A DNA stretch of 64,000 nt from Streptomyces sp. SCSIO 30461 (GCF_037023745.1 NZ_CP146101.1:5906001-5970000), one strand, 5' to 3'; positions 8,316-17,826 are shown, counted from the stretch's first letter. Numbers and translations are program-made. The notes: generated by a model from the letters alone, not told the origin.

Positions 8316-8909
8316 TTACAGCGCGCCCTTCGTGGAAGGCAGGATTCCGGCGGCGCGCGGGTCGCGCTCCGACGCATAGCGAAGCGCCCTGGCCAGGGCT
8401 TTGAACTGGCACTCCACGATGTGGTGGGCGTTGCGGCCGTACGGCACGTGCACGTGCAGGGCGATCTGCGCCTGGGCGACGAACGACTCCAGTATGTGCC
8501 GCGTCATCGTCGTGTCGTACGCCCCGATCATGGGGGCCATGTTCTCCGGCTCGGTGTGCACGAGGTAAGGGCGGCCGGAGAGGTCCACGGTGACCTGGGC
8601 GAGTGACTCGTCCAGCGGCACCGTGCAGTTGCCGAAGCGGTAGATGCCGACCTTGTCGCCGAGCGCCTGCTTGAAGGCCGCACCGAGGGCGAGTGCGGTG
8701 TCCTCGATGGTGTGGTGCGAGTCGATGTGCAGGTCGCCGTCGGTCTTCACAGTGAGATCGAACAGACCGTGCCGCCCGAGCTGGTCGAGCATGTGGTCGT
8801 AGAAGCCGACCCCGGTCGACACATCGACCTGTCCGGTGCCGTCGAGATTGATCTCGACGAGGACCGACGTCTCCTTGGTGGTGCGCTCCACGCGCCCTAC
8901 GCGGCTCAT
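8316..8909 (-). CDS. hisB: Imidazoleglycerol-phosphate dehydratase HisB
   Basis: A monofunctional 197-aa dehydratase without the phosphatase domain of enteric HisB. Metal-binding motifs are clear: [28 protein letters not shown], and [15 protein letters not shown]. It converts imidazole glycerol phosphate to imidazole acetol phosphate. Its ATG overlaps the hisC stop by ATGA, and the next gene starts two bases after its TAA. Confidence 0.97.
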   Translation of the reverse strand: MSRVGRVERTTKETSVLVEINLDGTGQVDVSTGVGFYDHMLDQLGRHGLFDLTVKTDGDLHIDSHHTIEDTALALGAAFKQALGDKVGIYRFGNCTVPLDESLAQVTVDLSGRPYLVHTEPENMAPMIGAYDTTMTRHILESFVAQAQIALHVHVPYGRNAHHIVECQFKALARALRYASERDPRAAGILPSTKGAL

Positions 8910-10063
8910 GCGCTCTGCTCCTTCTTCAACTCACGGACCGCGTCGAGGAACGCGTCGTTCTCTTCAGGGGTGCCCGCGGTGACCCGCAGCCAGCCCGGCA
9001 CACCGTTGTCCCGGACCAGGACGCCCCGGTCGAGGATCCGCTGCCACGCCGTGTGGGAGTCCTCGAAGCGGCCGAACTGGACGAAGTTGGCGTCGGACGC
9101 GGTCACCTCGTAGCCGGTCGCACGCAATTCGGCGACCAGCCGGTCCCGTTCGCCCTTGAGCTGCTCCACGTACTTGAGCAGCGTATCGGTGTGTTCCAGG
9201 GCCGCCAGCGCGGTGGCCTGGGTGACGGCGGAGAGGTGGTACGGCAGCCGCACCAGCTGGACCGCGTCGACCACCGCGCGGTGCGCAGCGAGATAGCCGA
9301 GCCGCAGACCGGCCGCTCCGAACGCCTTGGACATGGTGCGCGAGACGACCAGATTCGGCCTGCCGTCGATCAGCGGCAGCAGTGAGGGGCGGTGGCTGAA
9401 TTCGACGTACGCCTCGTCCACGACCACCAGGGACGGTTTGGCCCGCTGGGCGGCCTCGTAGAGCGCGAGGACCGTGTCCGCGTCGACGGCCGTACCGGTC
9501 GGGTTGTTGGGTGAGGTGATGAAGACGACGTCCGGCCGGTTCTCGGCGATGGCTCGCGCGGCGGCGTCCCTGCCGATGGTGAAGTCGTCGTCACGGGGCC
9601 CGGAGATCCAGCCGGTGCCGGTACCGCGGGCGATCAGTCCGTGCATCGAGTACGAGGGCTCGAAGCCGATGGCGGTACGACCCGGGCCGCCGAAGGTCTG
9701 GAGCAGCTGCTGGATGACCTCGTTGGAGCCGTTGGCCGCCCAGATGTTCTCCGGGGCGACCGGGTGCTTCCCGGTACGGGTGAGGTACCTCGCCAGTTCG
9801 GTGCGCAGCTCGACGGCGTCCCGGTCGGGATAGCGGTTGAGGCCGCGGGCCGCTTCCCGTACGCGTTCGGCGATCCGCTCGACCAGCGGTTCGGGCAGCG
9901 GGTAGGGGTTCTCGTTGGTGTTCAGCTGCACGGGGACGTCGAGTTGGGGCGCGCCGTAGGGGGACTTGCCGCGCAGTTCGTCCCTGATCGGGAGGTCGTC
10001 GATGCCGATCGTGCCGGTGTCGGTCGTGCTCACTTGCTCGGTGCTCACTTGCTCGGTGCTCAC
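8906..10063 (-). CDS. hisC: Histidinol-phosphate aminotransferase HisC
   Basis: A class-I/II PLP aminotransferase. It has the [13 protein letters not shown] motif, the PLP-binding Lys in [18 protein letters not shown], and the N-terminal [20 protein letters not shown] typical of actinobacterial HisC. Three in-frame GTG codons (10063, 10048, 10033) lie in a 15-bp repeat. The first overlaps the hisD stop as GTGA and gives 385 aa; the last gives 375 aa, closer to the usual length. I annotate the longest because it preserves the operon overlap. It transaminates imidazole acetol phosphate to histidinol phosphate. Confidence 0.93.
   Translation of the reverse strand: MSTEQVSTEQVSTTDTGTIGIDDLPIRDELRGKSPYGAPQLDVPVQLNTNENPYPLPEPLVERIAERVREAARGLNRYPDRDAVELRTELARYLTRTGKHPVAPENIWAANGSNEVIQQLLQTFGGPGRTAIGFEPSYSMHGLIARGTGTGWISGPRDDDFTIGRDAAARAIAENRPDVVFITSPNNPTGTAVDADTVLALYEAAQRAKPSLVVVDEAYVEFSHRPSLLPLIDGRPNLVVSRTMSKAFGAAGLRLGYLAAHRAVVDAVQLVRLPYHLSAVTQATALAALEHTDTLLKYVEQLKGERDRLVAELRATGYEVTASDANFVQFGRFEDSHTAWQRILDRGVLVRDNGVPGWLRVTAGTPEENDAFLDAVRELKKEQSA
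10034..10063 (-). repeat. 15-bp tandem repeat carrying alternative hisC start codons
   Basis: Two exact copies of GTGAGCACCGAGCAA (10049-10063 and 10034-10048) are followed by a third partial copy starting GTGAGCAC at 10033. Each begins with an in-frame GTG, so the hisC N-terminus would read VSTEQ twice and then VST. Only the first copy overlaps the hisD stop. Confidence 0.95.
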
Positions 10064-11418
10064 TTGCCCGGGGATACCTTCCTCCCCCACCGCGCTTCGC
10101 GCCCGGGGGTACCTCCACCGAACCTCGCCTTCAGCGCCGCACCGTGCGCGGGCAGGTCCTCCGCCTCCGCCAGGGTCACCACATGGTCGGTGACCTCGGC
10201 CAGCGCCTCGCGCGTGTAGTCCACGATGTGGATGCCGCGCAGGAAGGACTGGACGGAGAGTCCGGACGAGTGGCAGGCGCAGCCGCCGGTGGGCAGGACG
10301 TGGTTGGATCCCGCGCAGTAGTCGCCGAGGGAGACCGGAGCCCAGGGTCCGACGAAGATCGCACCGGCGTTGCGGACCCGGTCGGCCACGGCCGCGGCGT
10401 CGGAGGTCTGGATCTCCAGGTGCTCGGCGCCGTACGCGTCGACCACCCGCAGACCCTCTTCGATGCCGTCCACGAGGACGATCGCCGACTGCTTCCCGGA
10501 CAGCGCCGGGATGATCCGGTCGTCGACGTGCTTGGTGGCGGCGATCTGCGGCTCCAGCTCGCGTTCGACCGCTTCCGCGAGCTCGGGCGAGTCGGTGACC
10601 AGGACGGCGGCGGCCAGCGGGTCGTGCTCGGCCTGGCTGATCAGGTCGGCGGCGACGTGCACCGGGTCGGCGGTGGCGTCGGCGAGAACCGCGATCTCGG
10701 TGGGTCCGGCCTCGGTGTCGATGCCGATCCGCCCGGTGAAGTAGCGCTTGGCGGCGGCGACCCAGATGTTGCCGGGGCCGGTCACCATGTTCGCGGGCGC
10801 GCACTCGTCGGTGCCGTACGCGAACATCGCGACGGCCTGGGCACCGCCAGCCGCGTACACCTCGTCCACGCCGAGCAGGGCGCAAGCGGCGAGGATCGTC
10901 GGGTGCGGCAGTCCGCCGAACTCCTTCTGCGGGGGCGAGGCGAGCGCGATGGACTCGACTCCGGCCTCCTGCGCGGGCACGGCGTTCATGATCACGGAGG
11001 ACGGGTAGACAGACCGGCCGCCGGGAGCGTACAGGCCGACCCGCTCCACCGGGACCCACTTCTCGGTGACCGTGCCGCCCGGGACCACCTGGGTGGTGTG
11101 CGCGGTCCTGCGCTGCTCGCGGTGGACGATCCTGGCACGCCGGATCGACTCCTCCAGGGCCGCCCTGACCTCGGGGTCGAGCCGCTGAAGGGCCTGCGCG
11201 AGGGCCTCGGCGGGCACCCGGACCCGGTCGAGCCGCACTCCGTCGAACCGCTCCGCGTAGTCGATCAGCGCCGCGGTACCGCGATGATGTACGTCCTCGC
11301 AGATGGGCCGCACCTTTTCCAGGGCGGCCTCCACGTCGAAGTCGGCACGCGGTAGCAGCTGGCGCAGAGCGGCGCCCTCGGGGAGAGCGTCGCCACGCAG
11401 ATCGATTCGAGAGATCAC
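10060..11418 (-). CDS. hisD: Histidinol dehydrogenase HisD
   Basis: A 452-aa NAD-dependent enzyme oxidising histidinol to histidine in two steps. Conserved parts include [33 protein letters not shown], the zinc/substrate region [16 protein letters not shown], and [21 protein letters not shown] 11418 begins [15 protein letters not shown]. No clear Shine-Dalgarno precedes it. A GAGAAT hexamer ending 6 bases upstream could be the -10 of a leaderless transcript, which would make this the first gene of the his operon. The stop overlaps the hisC start (GTGA). Confidence 0.96.
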   Translation of the reverse strand: MISRIDLRGDALPEGAALRQLLPRADFDVEAALEKVRPICEDVHHRGTAALIDYAERFDGVRLDRVRVPAEALAQALQRLDPEVRAALEESIRRARIVHREQRRTAHTTQVVPGGTVTEKWVPVERVGLYAPGGRSVYPSSVIMNAVPAQEAGVESIALASPPQKEFGGLPHPTILAACALLGVDEVYAAGGAQAVAMFAYGTDECAPANMVTGPGNIWVAAAKRYFTGRIGIDTEAGPTEIAVLADATADPVHVAADLISQAEHDPLAAAVLVTDSPELAEAVERELEPQIAATKHVDDRIIPALSGKQSAIVLVDGIEEGLRVVDAYGAEHLEIQTSDAAAVADRVRNAGAIFVGPWAPVSLGDYCAGSNHVLPTGGCACHSSGLSVQSFLRGIHIVDYTREALAEVTDHVVTLAEAEDLPAHGAALKARFGGGTPGREARWGRKVSPGK

Positions 11419-11777
11419 GGGTCAATTCTCGCAGACGCGCTCCGGGGGGCGGCCGCCCGTATCACTGTCTGGGACGGCCGGGACCGGGGCCTTTGGTTCG
11501 GATCCCGCCGTCGTCACCCGCCGTCGGCCCCGTCACCGGCGCGGACTGTCGCGGAAACAGCGCCACTCGGCCGGACCCGACCCGATGTGACCTGACCAGA
11601 CATTTTCCCGCCAATCTGCCCACCCCTCGCCGACGGCGTGTCGGCCCGCAGCGAGCGCTTCTCGCCATACCGCGTGTCACAGCAGTCGTTCATGACCACT
11701 AGCGTTCAGTCCGTTACGCAGCGGGAAGAACGGCTGTACGAAAACCGGGGAGCAACCGGGAAAGCGAGGGGGCGGCC
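11419..11777. other. Divergent intergenic region between hisD and the pentapeptide-like gene
   Basis: About 360 bp that must hold the his operon promoter (minus) and the promoter of the gene starting at 11778 (plus). A short GGCGGCCGCC palindrome lies near 11449-11458, and AACCGGG is repeated just before the plus-strand start. I see no hairpin attenuator or leader peptide with His codons, so classical his attenuation is not evident. Confidence 0.4.
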
Positions 11778-13418
11778 TTGACCGAGCCGCAGGGCATGAA
11801 CATGCCCGACGATCTCACCGGAGCCGAGCTGGCTCTGTGGACCTCGTTCGAAGACGGAGGTACCTGCGATCTGCGGGACGCGAATCCCCTGCTGAACGAT
11901 CCTTTCTCGGGCCCGGTCTGGGGACCCGAGCGCCGGGTGCGTTCCGATGTGATCGCCCGCCTGCTGCTCAGCGGACCGCCGCCGCGGCCCGGCCGGGTCT
12001 GCGCGCTCAAGCTGCGCGGGGCGTTCATCACCGGGAAGCTCAAGCTCGCGGGCGGGACGATAGGCCCGTACGTCGAGCTGACCGGCTGCCGTTTCGAGCA
12101 GGAACTGGAGTTTCCCGAGGCGCACTTCACCACCCTCAGGTTGGCGAGCTGCGCCATACCCCGACTTGAGGCCGCCCGGCTGCACACCGCCGGCGACCTG
12201 CATCTGCCGCGCTGCCGAGTGGCGCGCGGGATACGGCTCACCGACGCGCAGATCGGCACGGATCTGCTGATCAACCAGATCCAGGCATGGCCGGACCAAC
12301 GGGGCCGCGCGATCGCCGCAGACGGGCTCTCGGTGGGGCAGGACCTGCAAGCCGAGCTGATGGAGACCCACGGCGAAGTCAGCCTGCGTGGCGCGAAGGT
12401 CGGCGTGTCGCTGAGCCTGCGCGGCAGCCGACTGCGCGGGGCCGAGGGGCGGAGGGCGCTGAACGCGCCCCAGCTGACGGTGGAGCGCACCCTCTACATG
12501 TCCAGAGCCTGGGTGACCACGGCGGGCGACCAGAGCGCCACTCCCCCGTTCGGCGTGCAGACGAACTCCGCAAACCCTGCGGACCCCGCGAACGCGGCAC
12601 CGGGCGGGCGGGCACCCGGCTCGCGCGAGCAGCGCTTCGAGTGCCATGGAGGAGTGCGCCTCGACGACGGCCGGATCGGTGACGGCGTCGACCTCTACAA
12701 AGCCCGCTTCGTGCTGTCGGACGCACGGCGCGAGGAACTTTCCCTGCGCAGGATCACCACCCCGGAGCTGCGCTTCACCGGAGAGCGCCCGGAGGAGGGG
12801 CGGGTGGTGCTGAACGGGGCCAAGATCGTCACCCTGATCGACTTGTCGACAAGCTGGCCGGGACCCGGAGGGCTCGCGATGGGGGGCTTCGTCTACGAGA
12901 ACCTCGTCCCCTACAGCCGCTTCCCGCTCGCCCGAAGACTCGAATGGGTGGCCGCGGCCACCCCGGAGTACGCGCCCGAGCCGTACGAGCGGCTGGCGAC
13001 GGTGCTGCGCAACAGCGGCGAGGACGCCGACGCGCGCGAGGTGCTGCTCGCCAAGCAGCGGCGGCGGCGCGAGACACTCCCGCTGGCCGCCAAGCTCTGG
13101 GGCTACATCCAGGACTGGGCGGTGGCATACGGATACCGCCCGGGGCGGGCGACGCTGTGGATGGCGGTGCTGTGGGCAGCGGGGGCCCTCGCCTTCTCGC
13201 ACCACGACCCGGCACCCGTCAAACCGGACGAGCACCCCGAGTGGAATCCCTCGCTCTACGCCCTCGATCTGCTGCTTCCGGTGATCAGTCTGGGCCAGGA
13301 CGGCTACTGGCGGCTCGACGGCCGCTGGCAGTGGCTCGCGGCGGCACTCATCCTGCTCGGATGGGTGCTCGCGACGACTGTGGCGACGGGCGCCACCAGG
13401 CTGCTGCGGCGCAGCTGA
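11778..13418 (+). CDS. Membrane protein with a pentapeptide-repeat-like beta domain
   Basis: A 546-aa protein. Residues about 60-370 contain degenerate repeated strands (LRGAFITGKLKLAGGTIG, LTGCRFEQELEFPEAHF, LRGAKVGVSLSLRGSRL, LNGAKIVTLIDL) that resemble a right-handed quadrilateral helix of the pentapeptide type. A helical basic stretch follows (YERLATVLRNSGEDADAREV, AKQRRRRE). The C-terminus has two or three membrane segments (TLWMAVLWAAGALAF, ALDLLLPVISLG, WLAAALILLGWVLATTVATG). TTG 11778 has GAGGGGG at good spacing; ATG 11796 is a weaker alternative. No enzymatic motif is visible, and the function is unknown. Confidence 0.75.
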   Translation: MTEPQGMNMPDDLTGAELALWTSFEDGGTCDLRDANPLLNDPFSGPVWGPERRVRSDVIARLLLSGPPPRPGRVCALKLRGAFITGKLKLAGGTIGPYVELTGCRFEQELEFPEAHFTTLRLASCAIPRLEAARLHTAGDLHLPRCRVARGIRLTDAQIGTDLLINQIQAWPDQRGRAIAADGLSVGQDLQAELMETHGEVSLRGAKVGVSLSLRGSRLRGAEGRRALNAPQLTVERTLYMSRAWVTTAGDQSATPPFGVQTNSANPADPANAAPGGRAPGSREQRFECHGGVRLDDGRIGDGVDLYKARFVLSDARREELSLRRITTPELRFTGERPEEGRVVLNGAKIVTLIDLSTSWPGPGGLAMGGFVYENLVPYSRFPLARRLEWVAAATPEYAPEPYERLATVLRNSGEDADAREVLLAKQRRRRETLPLAAKLWGYIQDWAVAYGYRPGRATLWMAVLWAAGALAFSHHDPAPVKPDEHPEWNPSLYALDLLLPVISLGQDGYWRLDGRWQWLAAALILLGWVLATTVATGATRLLRRS

Positions 13419-13472
13419 GGCGGCCTTCCCCGGGTCCCTTACCGGCTACCCGGCCCCTTCCCGACCGCCCGG

Positions 13473-13538
13473 CACACCCCGGTCTGCACGTCGCACCCCG
13501 CACACCCCGGTCGGCTCGGACACAACCCGGTCGGCTCG
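13473..13538 (+). repeat. Three spaced direct repeats CACAMCCCGGTC
   Basis: Copies lie at 13473-13484, 13501-13518 and 13521-13538. The last two share 17 of 18 bases (CACAMCCCGGTCGGCTCG, differing only at M), have a 20-bp period and extend into GGCTCG. Two helical turns between copies would place a binding protein on one DNA face, but no regulator is known. Confidence 0.7.
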
Positions 13539-13686
13539 AGTGACCCGACTGTCACGAGTGACGCGGCCGACCCCCGCCGGCTGGGGCGACGGCGGTGCGC
13601 ACCCGGACGGGAGTGCGGATCCGGGGCGCGGGCGGTTCCCCAACCCCCGCACCGGGCACCGGAATACCGCACTCCTTTGCGCTCTC

Positions 13687-13715
13687 TTGACCATCACCAG
13701 GACAACCTTTCCAGT
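13687..13715 (+). promoter_or_regulatory. Candidate promoter of the TPR-like gene
   Basis: TTGACC (13687-13692), a 17-bp spacer, then TCCAGT (13710-13715), about 54 bp upstream of ATG 13769. The -35 is good and the -10 weak. Confidence 0.4.
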
Positions 13716-13768
13716 TCCGCCAAAACTTCACAGATGCCCCCTGGCGCGCCTCTCACCTGCGTCTTTCA

Positions 13769-14833
13769 ATGGTCCGCACCATGTCTCTGTTCCGCGCCCT
13801 GATCGGCACCGCCCGCATGGTCCGGCACACCCCACGCCTCGGCGACGGGCTGCCTCCGGACGAGGCGGTGCTGCTCGACGCCCCCGATGGGCAGCTCGGG
13901 CCCGCGCTGGTAGCCGCCGCGCTCGGCAACCACCGCCCGGCGGCCATGCTGCTCGCCGCCACACGCGACGCGGCCGAGTGGGAGAACCGCGACCGCTATG
14001 TGATGCGACTCGCCACCTTCGCGTACAACCGGGGCGACTGGCTGGTCCGGTGGCTCGCCGCCGCCCCGCGCGACCCGGACGCCCTGCTGGTGAAGGCCGA
14101 ACTCGCGGTCCGCCGAGCCTGGGAGTCGCCTGCCCGCGCCGAACAGCTGCGCGAGATCGGCCCCCTGATCGGCGCGGCGGCGGACGCGGCCCCCCGCGAT
14201 CCGGTGCCCTGGAGGCTCGCCCTCCACCACGCGCGGGGCACCCACGCCACCCACACCGCGTTCGAGGCGCTGTGGGAACAGGCGGTGCGCCGCTCCTCAC
14301 ACCACTACGGCTGCCATGTCGCGGCGCTCCAGTACCTGTCCGCGGTCTGGTACGGCTCGCATCGCGAGTGCTTCGACTTCGCCGAGCGCGCCGCGGAGGA
14401 CGCCCTGCCCGGCTCACTGGTCCAGGCTCTCCCGGCCCGGGCGGCCTTCACCCTGCTCAGCACCGGGGCCTTGGCCGACTCCGTCCAGGCGGAGCGGATC
14501 GACCACGCGGCGGACCGGGCCATCGCGCTCTCCGCCACCTACGGGCCAGGCGACCCCTGGCCGGCCGAGGTCCGCAACCTGCTGGCGTACGTGCTGATCA
14601 CGCGGGGACGCTGGGCCGAAGCGCTGGAGCAGTTCCGGCTGATCGGCCCGTACGCGACCTCGTTCCCCTGGTCGGGACTGACCGACGATCCGCTGGGACG
14701 GTTCCTCGAAACCCGCGACGGCGTGCGCATCGAGGTCGCTTCCACGATCCCGCTACGGCCCCCGCCCGCGCAGCGGAACCGTCCGATCCGCAGACGGCCA
14801 GGACAGAGCCCGTCCGGTGGCCATTACGCTTGA
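13769..14833 (+). CDS. Hypothetical protein, alpha-helical TPR-like
   Basis: A 354-aa protein rich in Ala, Arg and Leu helices (LGPALVAAALGNHRPAAMLL, AEQLREIGPLIGAAADAAP, GRWAEALEQFRLIGPYATSF). The pattern suggests tetratricopeptide-like helical pairs. There is no signal peptide or membrane segment and no catalytic motif. The C-terminus is basic and Pro-rich. ATG 13769 lacks a strong ribosome binding site, and ATG 13781 in the same frame is an alternative. The next gene starts 5 bp after its stop, suggesting co-transcription with the Lon-substrate-domain protein. Function unknown. Confidence 0.7.
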   Translation: MVRTMSLFRALIGTARMVRHTPRLGDGLPPDEAVLLDAPDGQLGPALVAAALGNHRPAAMLLAATRDAAEWENRDRYVMRLATFAYNRGDWLVRWLAAAPRDPDALLVKAELAVRRAWESPARAEQLREIGPLIGAAADAAPRDPVPWRLALHHARGTHATHTAFEALWEQAVRRSSHHYGCHVAALQYLSAVWYGSHRECFDFAERAAEDALPGSLVQALPARAAFTLLSTGALADSVQAERIDHAADRAIALSATYGPGDPWPAEVRNLLAYVLITRGRWAEALEQFRLIGPYATSFPWSGLTDDPLGRFLETRDGVRIEVASTIPLRPPPAQRNRPIRRRPGQSPSGGHYA

Positions 14834-14838
14834 CCGCT

Positions 14839-15579
14839 GTGACCACCGCTCGCCTGCCCCTCTTCCCGCTCAACGCCGTGCTCTTCCCGGGCCTCGTGCT
14901 GCCGTTGAACGTCTTCGAGGAGCGCTATCGCGCCATGATGCGCGAGTTGCTGAAGACCGATGAGTCCGAGCCCCGCAGGTTCGCCGTGGTCGCCATCCGC
15001 GACGGTCGCGAGGTGGCACCGAGCGCACCCGGGATGCCGGACCAGACCGCGCTGCCCGAGAAGGGACCGGCCGCGGGGTTCGGCCCCGATCCGCTGCAGG
15101 CCTTCCACGAGGTGGGGTGTATCGCCGACGCGGCGACGATCCGGGAGCGCCCGGACGGCGGCTTCGAGGTGCTGGCCACCGGCACGACCAGGTTCAGGCT
15201 GCTGTCCGTGGGCGCCGACGGACCGTTTCTGACCGCCGAACTGGAGGAGATCGCCGAGGAGCCGGGGGACGGGGCGGGTGCACTCGCCGAGGGCGTCCTG
15301 CGGGCGTTCCGCAGTTACCAGAAGCGGCTGGCGGGTGCCCGGGAACGCTCGCTGTCCACGGCGGCCGAGCTGCCGGACGAGCCGTCGGTGGTCTCGTATC
15401 TGGTCGCCGCTGCGGCCGTGCTCGACACCCCGGCGAAGCAGCGGCTGCTCCAGGCCCGGGACACGGCGACCCGGCTGCGCGAGGAGTTGGAGCTGCTGCG
15501 CTCGGAGACCGCGGTGATCCGCCATCTGCCCTCGGTCCCGGCGGTCGATCTGACGCGCGTGCCGACCTGCCCCAACTGA
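14839..15579 (+). CDS. LON substrate-binding domain protein
   Basis: A 246-aa stand-alone Lon N-terminal (LAN/PUA-like) domain. It opens with LPLFPLNAVLFPGLVLPLNV followed by FEERYRAMM, the hallmark of the family. It continues with FHEVGCIADAATIRERPDGG and TGTTRFRLL and ends in a helical C-terminal part. There is no ATPase or protease domain, so it is not Lon itself. Such proteins are widespread and their role is poorly known; substrate or peptide binding is a family-level guess. GTG 14839 begins 5 bp after the previous stop. Confidence 0.88.
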   Translation: MTTARLPLFPLNAVLFPGLVLPLNVFEERYRAMMRELLKTDESEPRRFAVVAIRDGREVAPSAPGMPDQTALPEKGPAAGFGPDPLQAFHEVGCIADAATIRERPDGGFEVLATGTTRFRLLSVGADGPFLTAELEEIAEEPGDGAGALAEGVLRAFRSYQKRLAGARERSLSTAAELPDEPSVVSYLVAAAAVLDTPAKQRLLQARDTATRLREELELLRSETAVIRHLPSVPAVDLTRVPTCPN

Positions 15580-15599
15580 CGCCGCGAAGGACGAGGACC

Positions 15600-16097
15600 A
15601 TGCCCAAGAAGCCCAAGAAGCAGCAGGGCGGAACCCCCGCCACAGTGGCCCTGACGGCCGCGGGTACGCCCTTCACCGTGCACGCGTACGAGCACGACCC
15701 TGCCTCGCCGTCGTACGGGGACGAGGCCGCGCAGGCACTCGGTGTCTCCCCCGACCGCGTCTTCAAGACCCTCGTCGCCGACGTGGACGGCGAACTGACG
15801 GTCGCGGTGGTCCCGGTCGCGGGCCAGCTCGACCTGAAGGCCCTGGCAACGGCTGTCGGCGGCAAGCGTGCCACGATGGCCGACCCGGCGGCGGCGGAAC
15901 GCACCACGGGCTATGTCAGGGGCGGTATCTCCCCGCTCGGCCAGCGCAGGCGGCTGCGTACCGTCCTCGACGCCTCGGCGTCCGGGCACCCCACCATCTG
16001 CGTCTCGGCCGGCCGCCGCGGTCTGGAGGTCGAGCTCGCTCCGGCCGACCTGGCGTCCCTGACGGGTGCGGTGCTCGCGCCCATCGGGCGCGGGTGA
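15600..16097 (+). CDS. YbaK/EbsC-family Cys-tRNA(Pro) deacylase
   Basis: A 165-aa trans-editing domain protein. The sequence VFKTLVADVDGELTVAVVPV contains the conserved Lys, and GGISPLGQRRRLRTVLD and PTICVSAGRRGLEVELAP follow. These match the YbaK family, which hydrolyses Cys-tRNA(Pro) and related mischarged tRNAs. The N-terminus is lysine-rich (MPKKPKKQQGG). GAGG lies just ahead of ATG 15600, 20 bp after the LON-domain gene, so they probably form one unit. Confidence 0.9.
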   Translation: MPKKPKKQQGGTPATVALTAAGTPFTVHAYEHDPASPSYGDEAAQALGVSPDRVFKTLVADVDGELTVAVVPVAGQLDLKALATAVGGKRATMADPAAAERTTGYVRGGISPLGQRRRLRTVLDASASGHPTICVSAGRRGLEVELAPADLASLTGAVLAPIGRG

Positions 16098-16227
16098 TGT
16101 CCGGTCACGGCACCAGGTGGCGTGCCACGGCTCCGCGCGCCGGGACCACCCGGTGCCCGTAGTGGCGTCAGGGGCCCGCGACGACCTCGAATGACGGCAG
16201 GCGCTCAGGAGAGTCGCGTACCCGGCC

Positions 16228-16860
16228 TCAGTTCCCGCCGCCGCCCTGGGGCAGCGGCGGCCACTGCGTATCGGGCTCCGGGTCGCGGGGGCCGAACAGC
16301 GAGGTCAGCCCGAGGTGGACCAGCATGGCGGCGAAGGGCCAGGCCAGCAGGGCCGCGGGAGCGTGCAGTTCCAAGGGCGCGTCGAAGGTGACGCCCTCGC
16401 CGACCGCACGGGCGTGGGCGGCGATGTCGTGTTCCGGGCCGAACCAGTAGCCGAGGAACCAGGCGAGGCCCGAGCCGAGCAGTCCGCCCAGTGCGAGAGA
16501 GAGGACGATCGCGACTCCACCGCGGCGGTGGAGCCAGAAGACCAGCGCGGCGCTGAGCGCACCGAAGCCGAGGGCCAGCAGGGTGAAGGTGGCGTCGGCA
16601 CCCGCTGCCTGCTCGCCCTCGGTGTCGGCGACGAACACCGCGTTGTCCGTGGCCACCAGGCCGACGCGGGGGGCCAGCCAGAGCCACAGCAGGCCGAGGC
16701 CGATTCCGGACAGCATCACGGCCGGCAGGATGATCAAGGCTGCTCGCAGTTCGCTCCGCATACCCTGCCCCTCTCCGTACCCGAACGAGACGGGCCGGGC
16801 GTACCAGGTCGTGTCCTGCGAGGTCGGGGGCTGATGCGGCGGAGTCAGAGGTGCGGTCAC
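16228..16860 (-). CDS. Hypothetical membrane protein (DUF2567-like)
   Basis: A 210-aa protein with about four membrane segments: ALIILPAVMLSGIGLGLLWL, TLLALGFGALSAALVFWL, VAIVLSLALGGLLGSGLAWF and ALLAWPFAAMLVHLGLTSL. Between the first two is a short extracytoplasmic loop with VGLVATDNAVFVADTEGEQA. The pattern resembles DUF2567 actinobacterial proteins. GTG 16860 gives a sensible N-terminus (VTAPLTPPHQPP) but only a weak ribosome binding site. It follows the ABC permease gene by 47 bp and may belong to the same transcript. Function unknown. Confidence 0.75.
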   Translation of the reverse strand: MTAPLTPPHQPPTSQDTTWYARPVSFGYGEGQGMRSELRAALIILPAVMLSGIGLGLLWLWLAPRVGLVATDNAVFVADTEGEQAAGADATFTLLALGFGALSAALVFWLHRRGGVAIVLSLALGGLLGSGLAWFLGYWFGPEHDIAAHARAVGEGVTFDAPLELHAPAALLAWPFAAMLVHLGLTSLFGPRDPEPDTQWPPLPQGGGGN

Positions 16861-16907
16861 CAGGACATCGTGCCAAACGTCCCCGAGCCGCGCCTCACCG
16901 GCCGTCG

Positions 16908-17741
16908 TCAGCGGACGGCGGCCCTGCGGTACGCCCAGGTCGCCACGCCCAGCGAAACCATGCCGACCGCCGCGCAGACGGCGAGGTCCAGGGCCACCGT
17001 GGGCCAGTGCGGATGGGCGTCGAAGGTACGAGCCAGCGCCTCGACCCCGTAGGTCGACGGCAGCAGGTCGCGGGCGTACGCGATCGGCCCTGGCAGCCGC
17101 CCTGCCGGGAGCACTCCCAGCAGGAGCGCGGCGGACATACCGAGCTGCCCCAGCAGGGTGGCGAGCTCCTGGCGGGGCGCGAGCAGCCCGAGGGCCGCGC
17201 CCAGGCCGGCGAGGGCGGCACCCGCGAGCGGGATCACAGCGGCCAGCACCCACAGATGGGTGAGCGGCAGTCCGAACAGCACCGAGCCGATGACAGCGGT
17301 CACGATCGTGCCGGGCACCGTGAACGAGGCGTACGCTCCCGCCGCGCCCAGCACGACCGCGGCGGGCGGCACGGGCAGGGTGGCGTAGTGGTCGAGGCCT
17401 CCGCCGGCCCTGAGCTGACCGAAGTACTGGGCGAGCAGGTTGAGCGCGACAAAGGCGACCACCAGCACGGATGATCCGGCGACCACGGCACGTGCCTCGT
17501 CCCCGCCGTCGACGACGCCCCGCATCAGGACCATGATCCCGACGGACTGGAAGGTGGCCACGAACAACAGCGGGATCCGCGCGACCCTGGCACGGGAGAG
17601 CTGGGCCCGGTACACGGCCGCCAGTGCCGGCAGCAGTCGGGCTCGCGGCGCGAGCGGTGCGGCGGCGGGGACGGTGCGGGTCGCGGTCTGCGCGCCGCTC
17701 CGCACGTTCGCGGAAACGGCCTCCGCGGGCACGATGCTCAC
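16908..17741 (-). CDS. ABC-2 type transporter permease
   Basis: A 277-aa integral membrane protein with about six hydrophobic segments (PLLFVATFQSVGIMVLMRG, AVVAGSSVLVVAFVALNLLA, TIVTAVIGSVLFGL, AAVIPLAGAALAGLGAALG and others). It has the ABC-2 feature near YARDLLPSTYGVEALARTF. It follows the ATPase gene by about 85 bp on the same strand and should form its membrane half, giving a drug or lipid exporter of the DrrB type. The substrate is unknown. Confidence 0.85.
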   Translation of the reverse strand: MSIVPAEAVSANVRSGAQTATRTVPAAAPLAPRARLLPALAAVYRAQLSRARVARIPLLFVATFQSVGIMVLMRGVVDGGDEARAVVAGSSVLVVAFVALNLLAQYFGQLRAGGGLDHYATLPVPPAAVVLGAAGAYASFTVPGTIVTAVIGSVLFGLPLTHLWVLAAVIPLAGAALAGLGAALGLLAPRQELATLLGQLGMSAALLLGVLPAGRLPGPIAYARDLLPSTYGVEALARTFDAHPHWPTVALDLAVCAAVGMVSLGVATWAYRRAAVR

Positions 17742-17826
17742 CTGGCGCTGCTCCTGTTCGATACGTACGGGCCGTACGGGTCTGGTGCTCGGCCTACTCT
17801 GCCACGGAGGAAGCGGTGTGCCCGGG

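Larger units (their letters stand above)
13419..13768. other. Intergenic region with spaced direct repeats and a promoter
   Basis: A 350-bp stretch without a credible gene. It contains three related CACAMCCCGGTC elements (13473-13538) and a promoter-like TTGACC at 13687. The rest is GC-rich and featureless to my eye. Confidence 0.5.

Noticed and set aside
11419..11777. Possible his attenuator or His-rich leader peptide
   Set aside because: No run of His codons and no terminator/antiterminator pair seen upstream of hisD.
16109..16157. Imperfect hairpin between the YbaK gene and the convergent membrane protein gene
   Set aside because: A 12-bp stem with a mismatch and a 25-base loop is too weak to call a terminator, though one is expected here.
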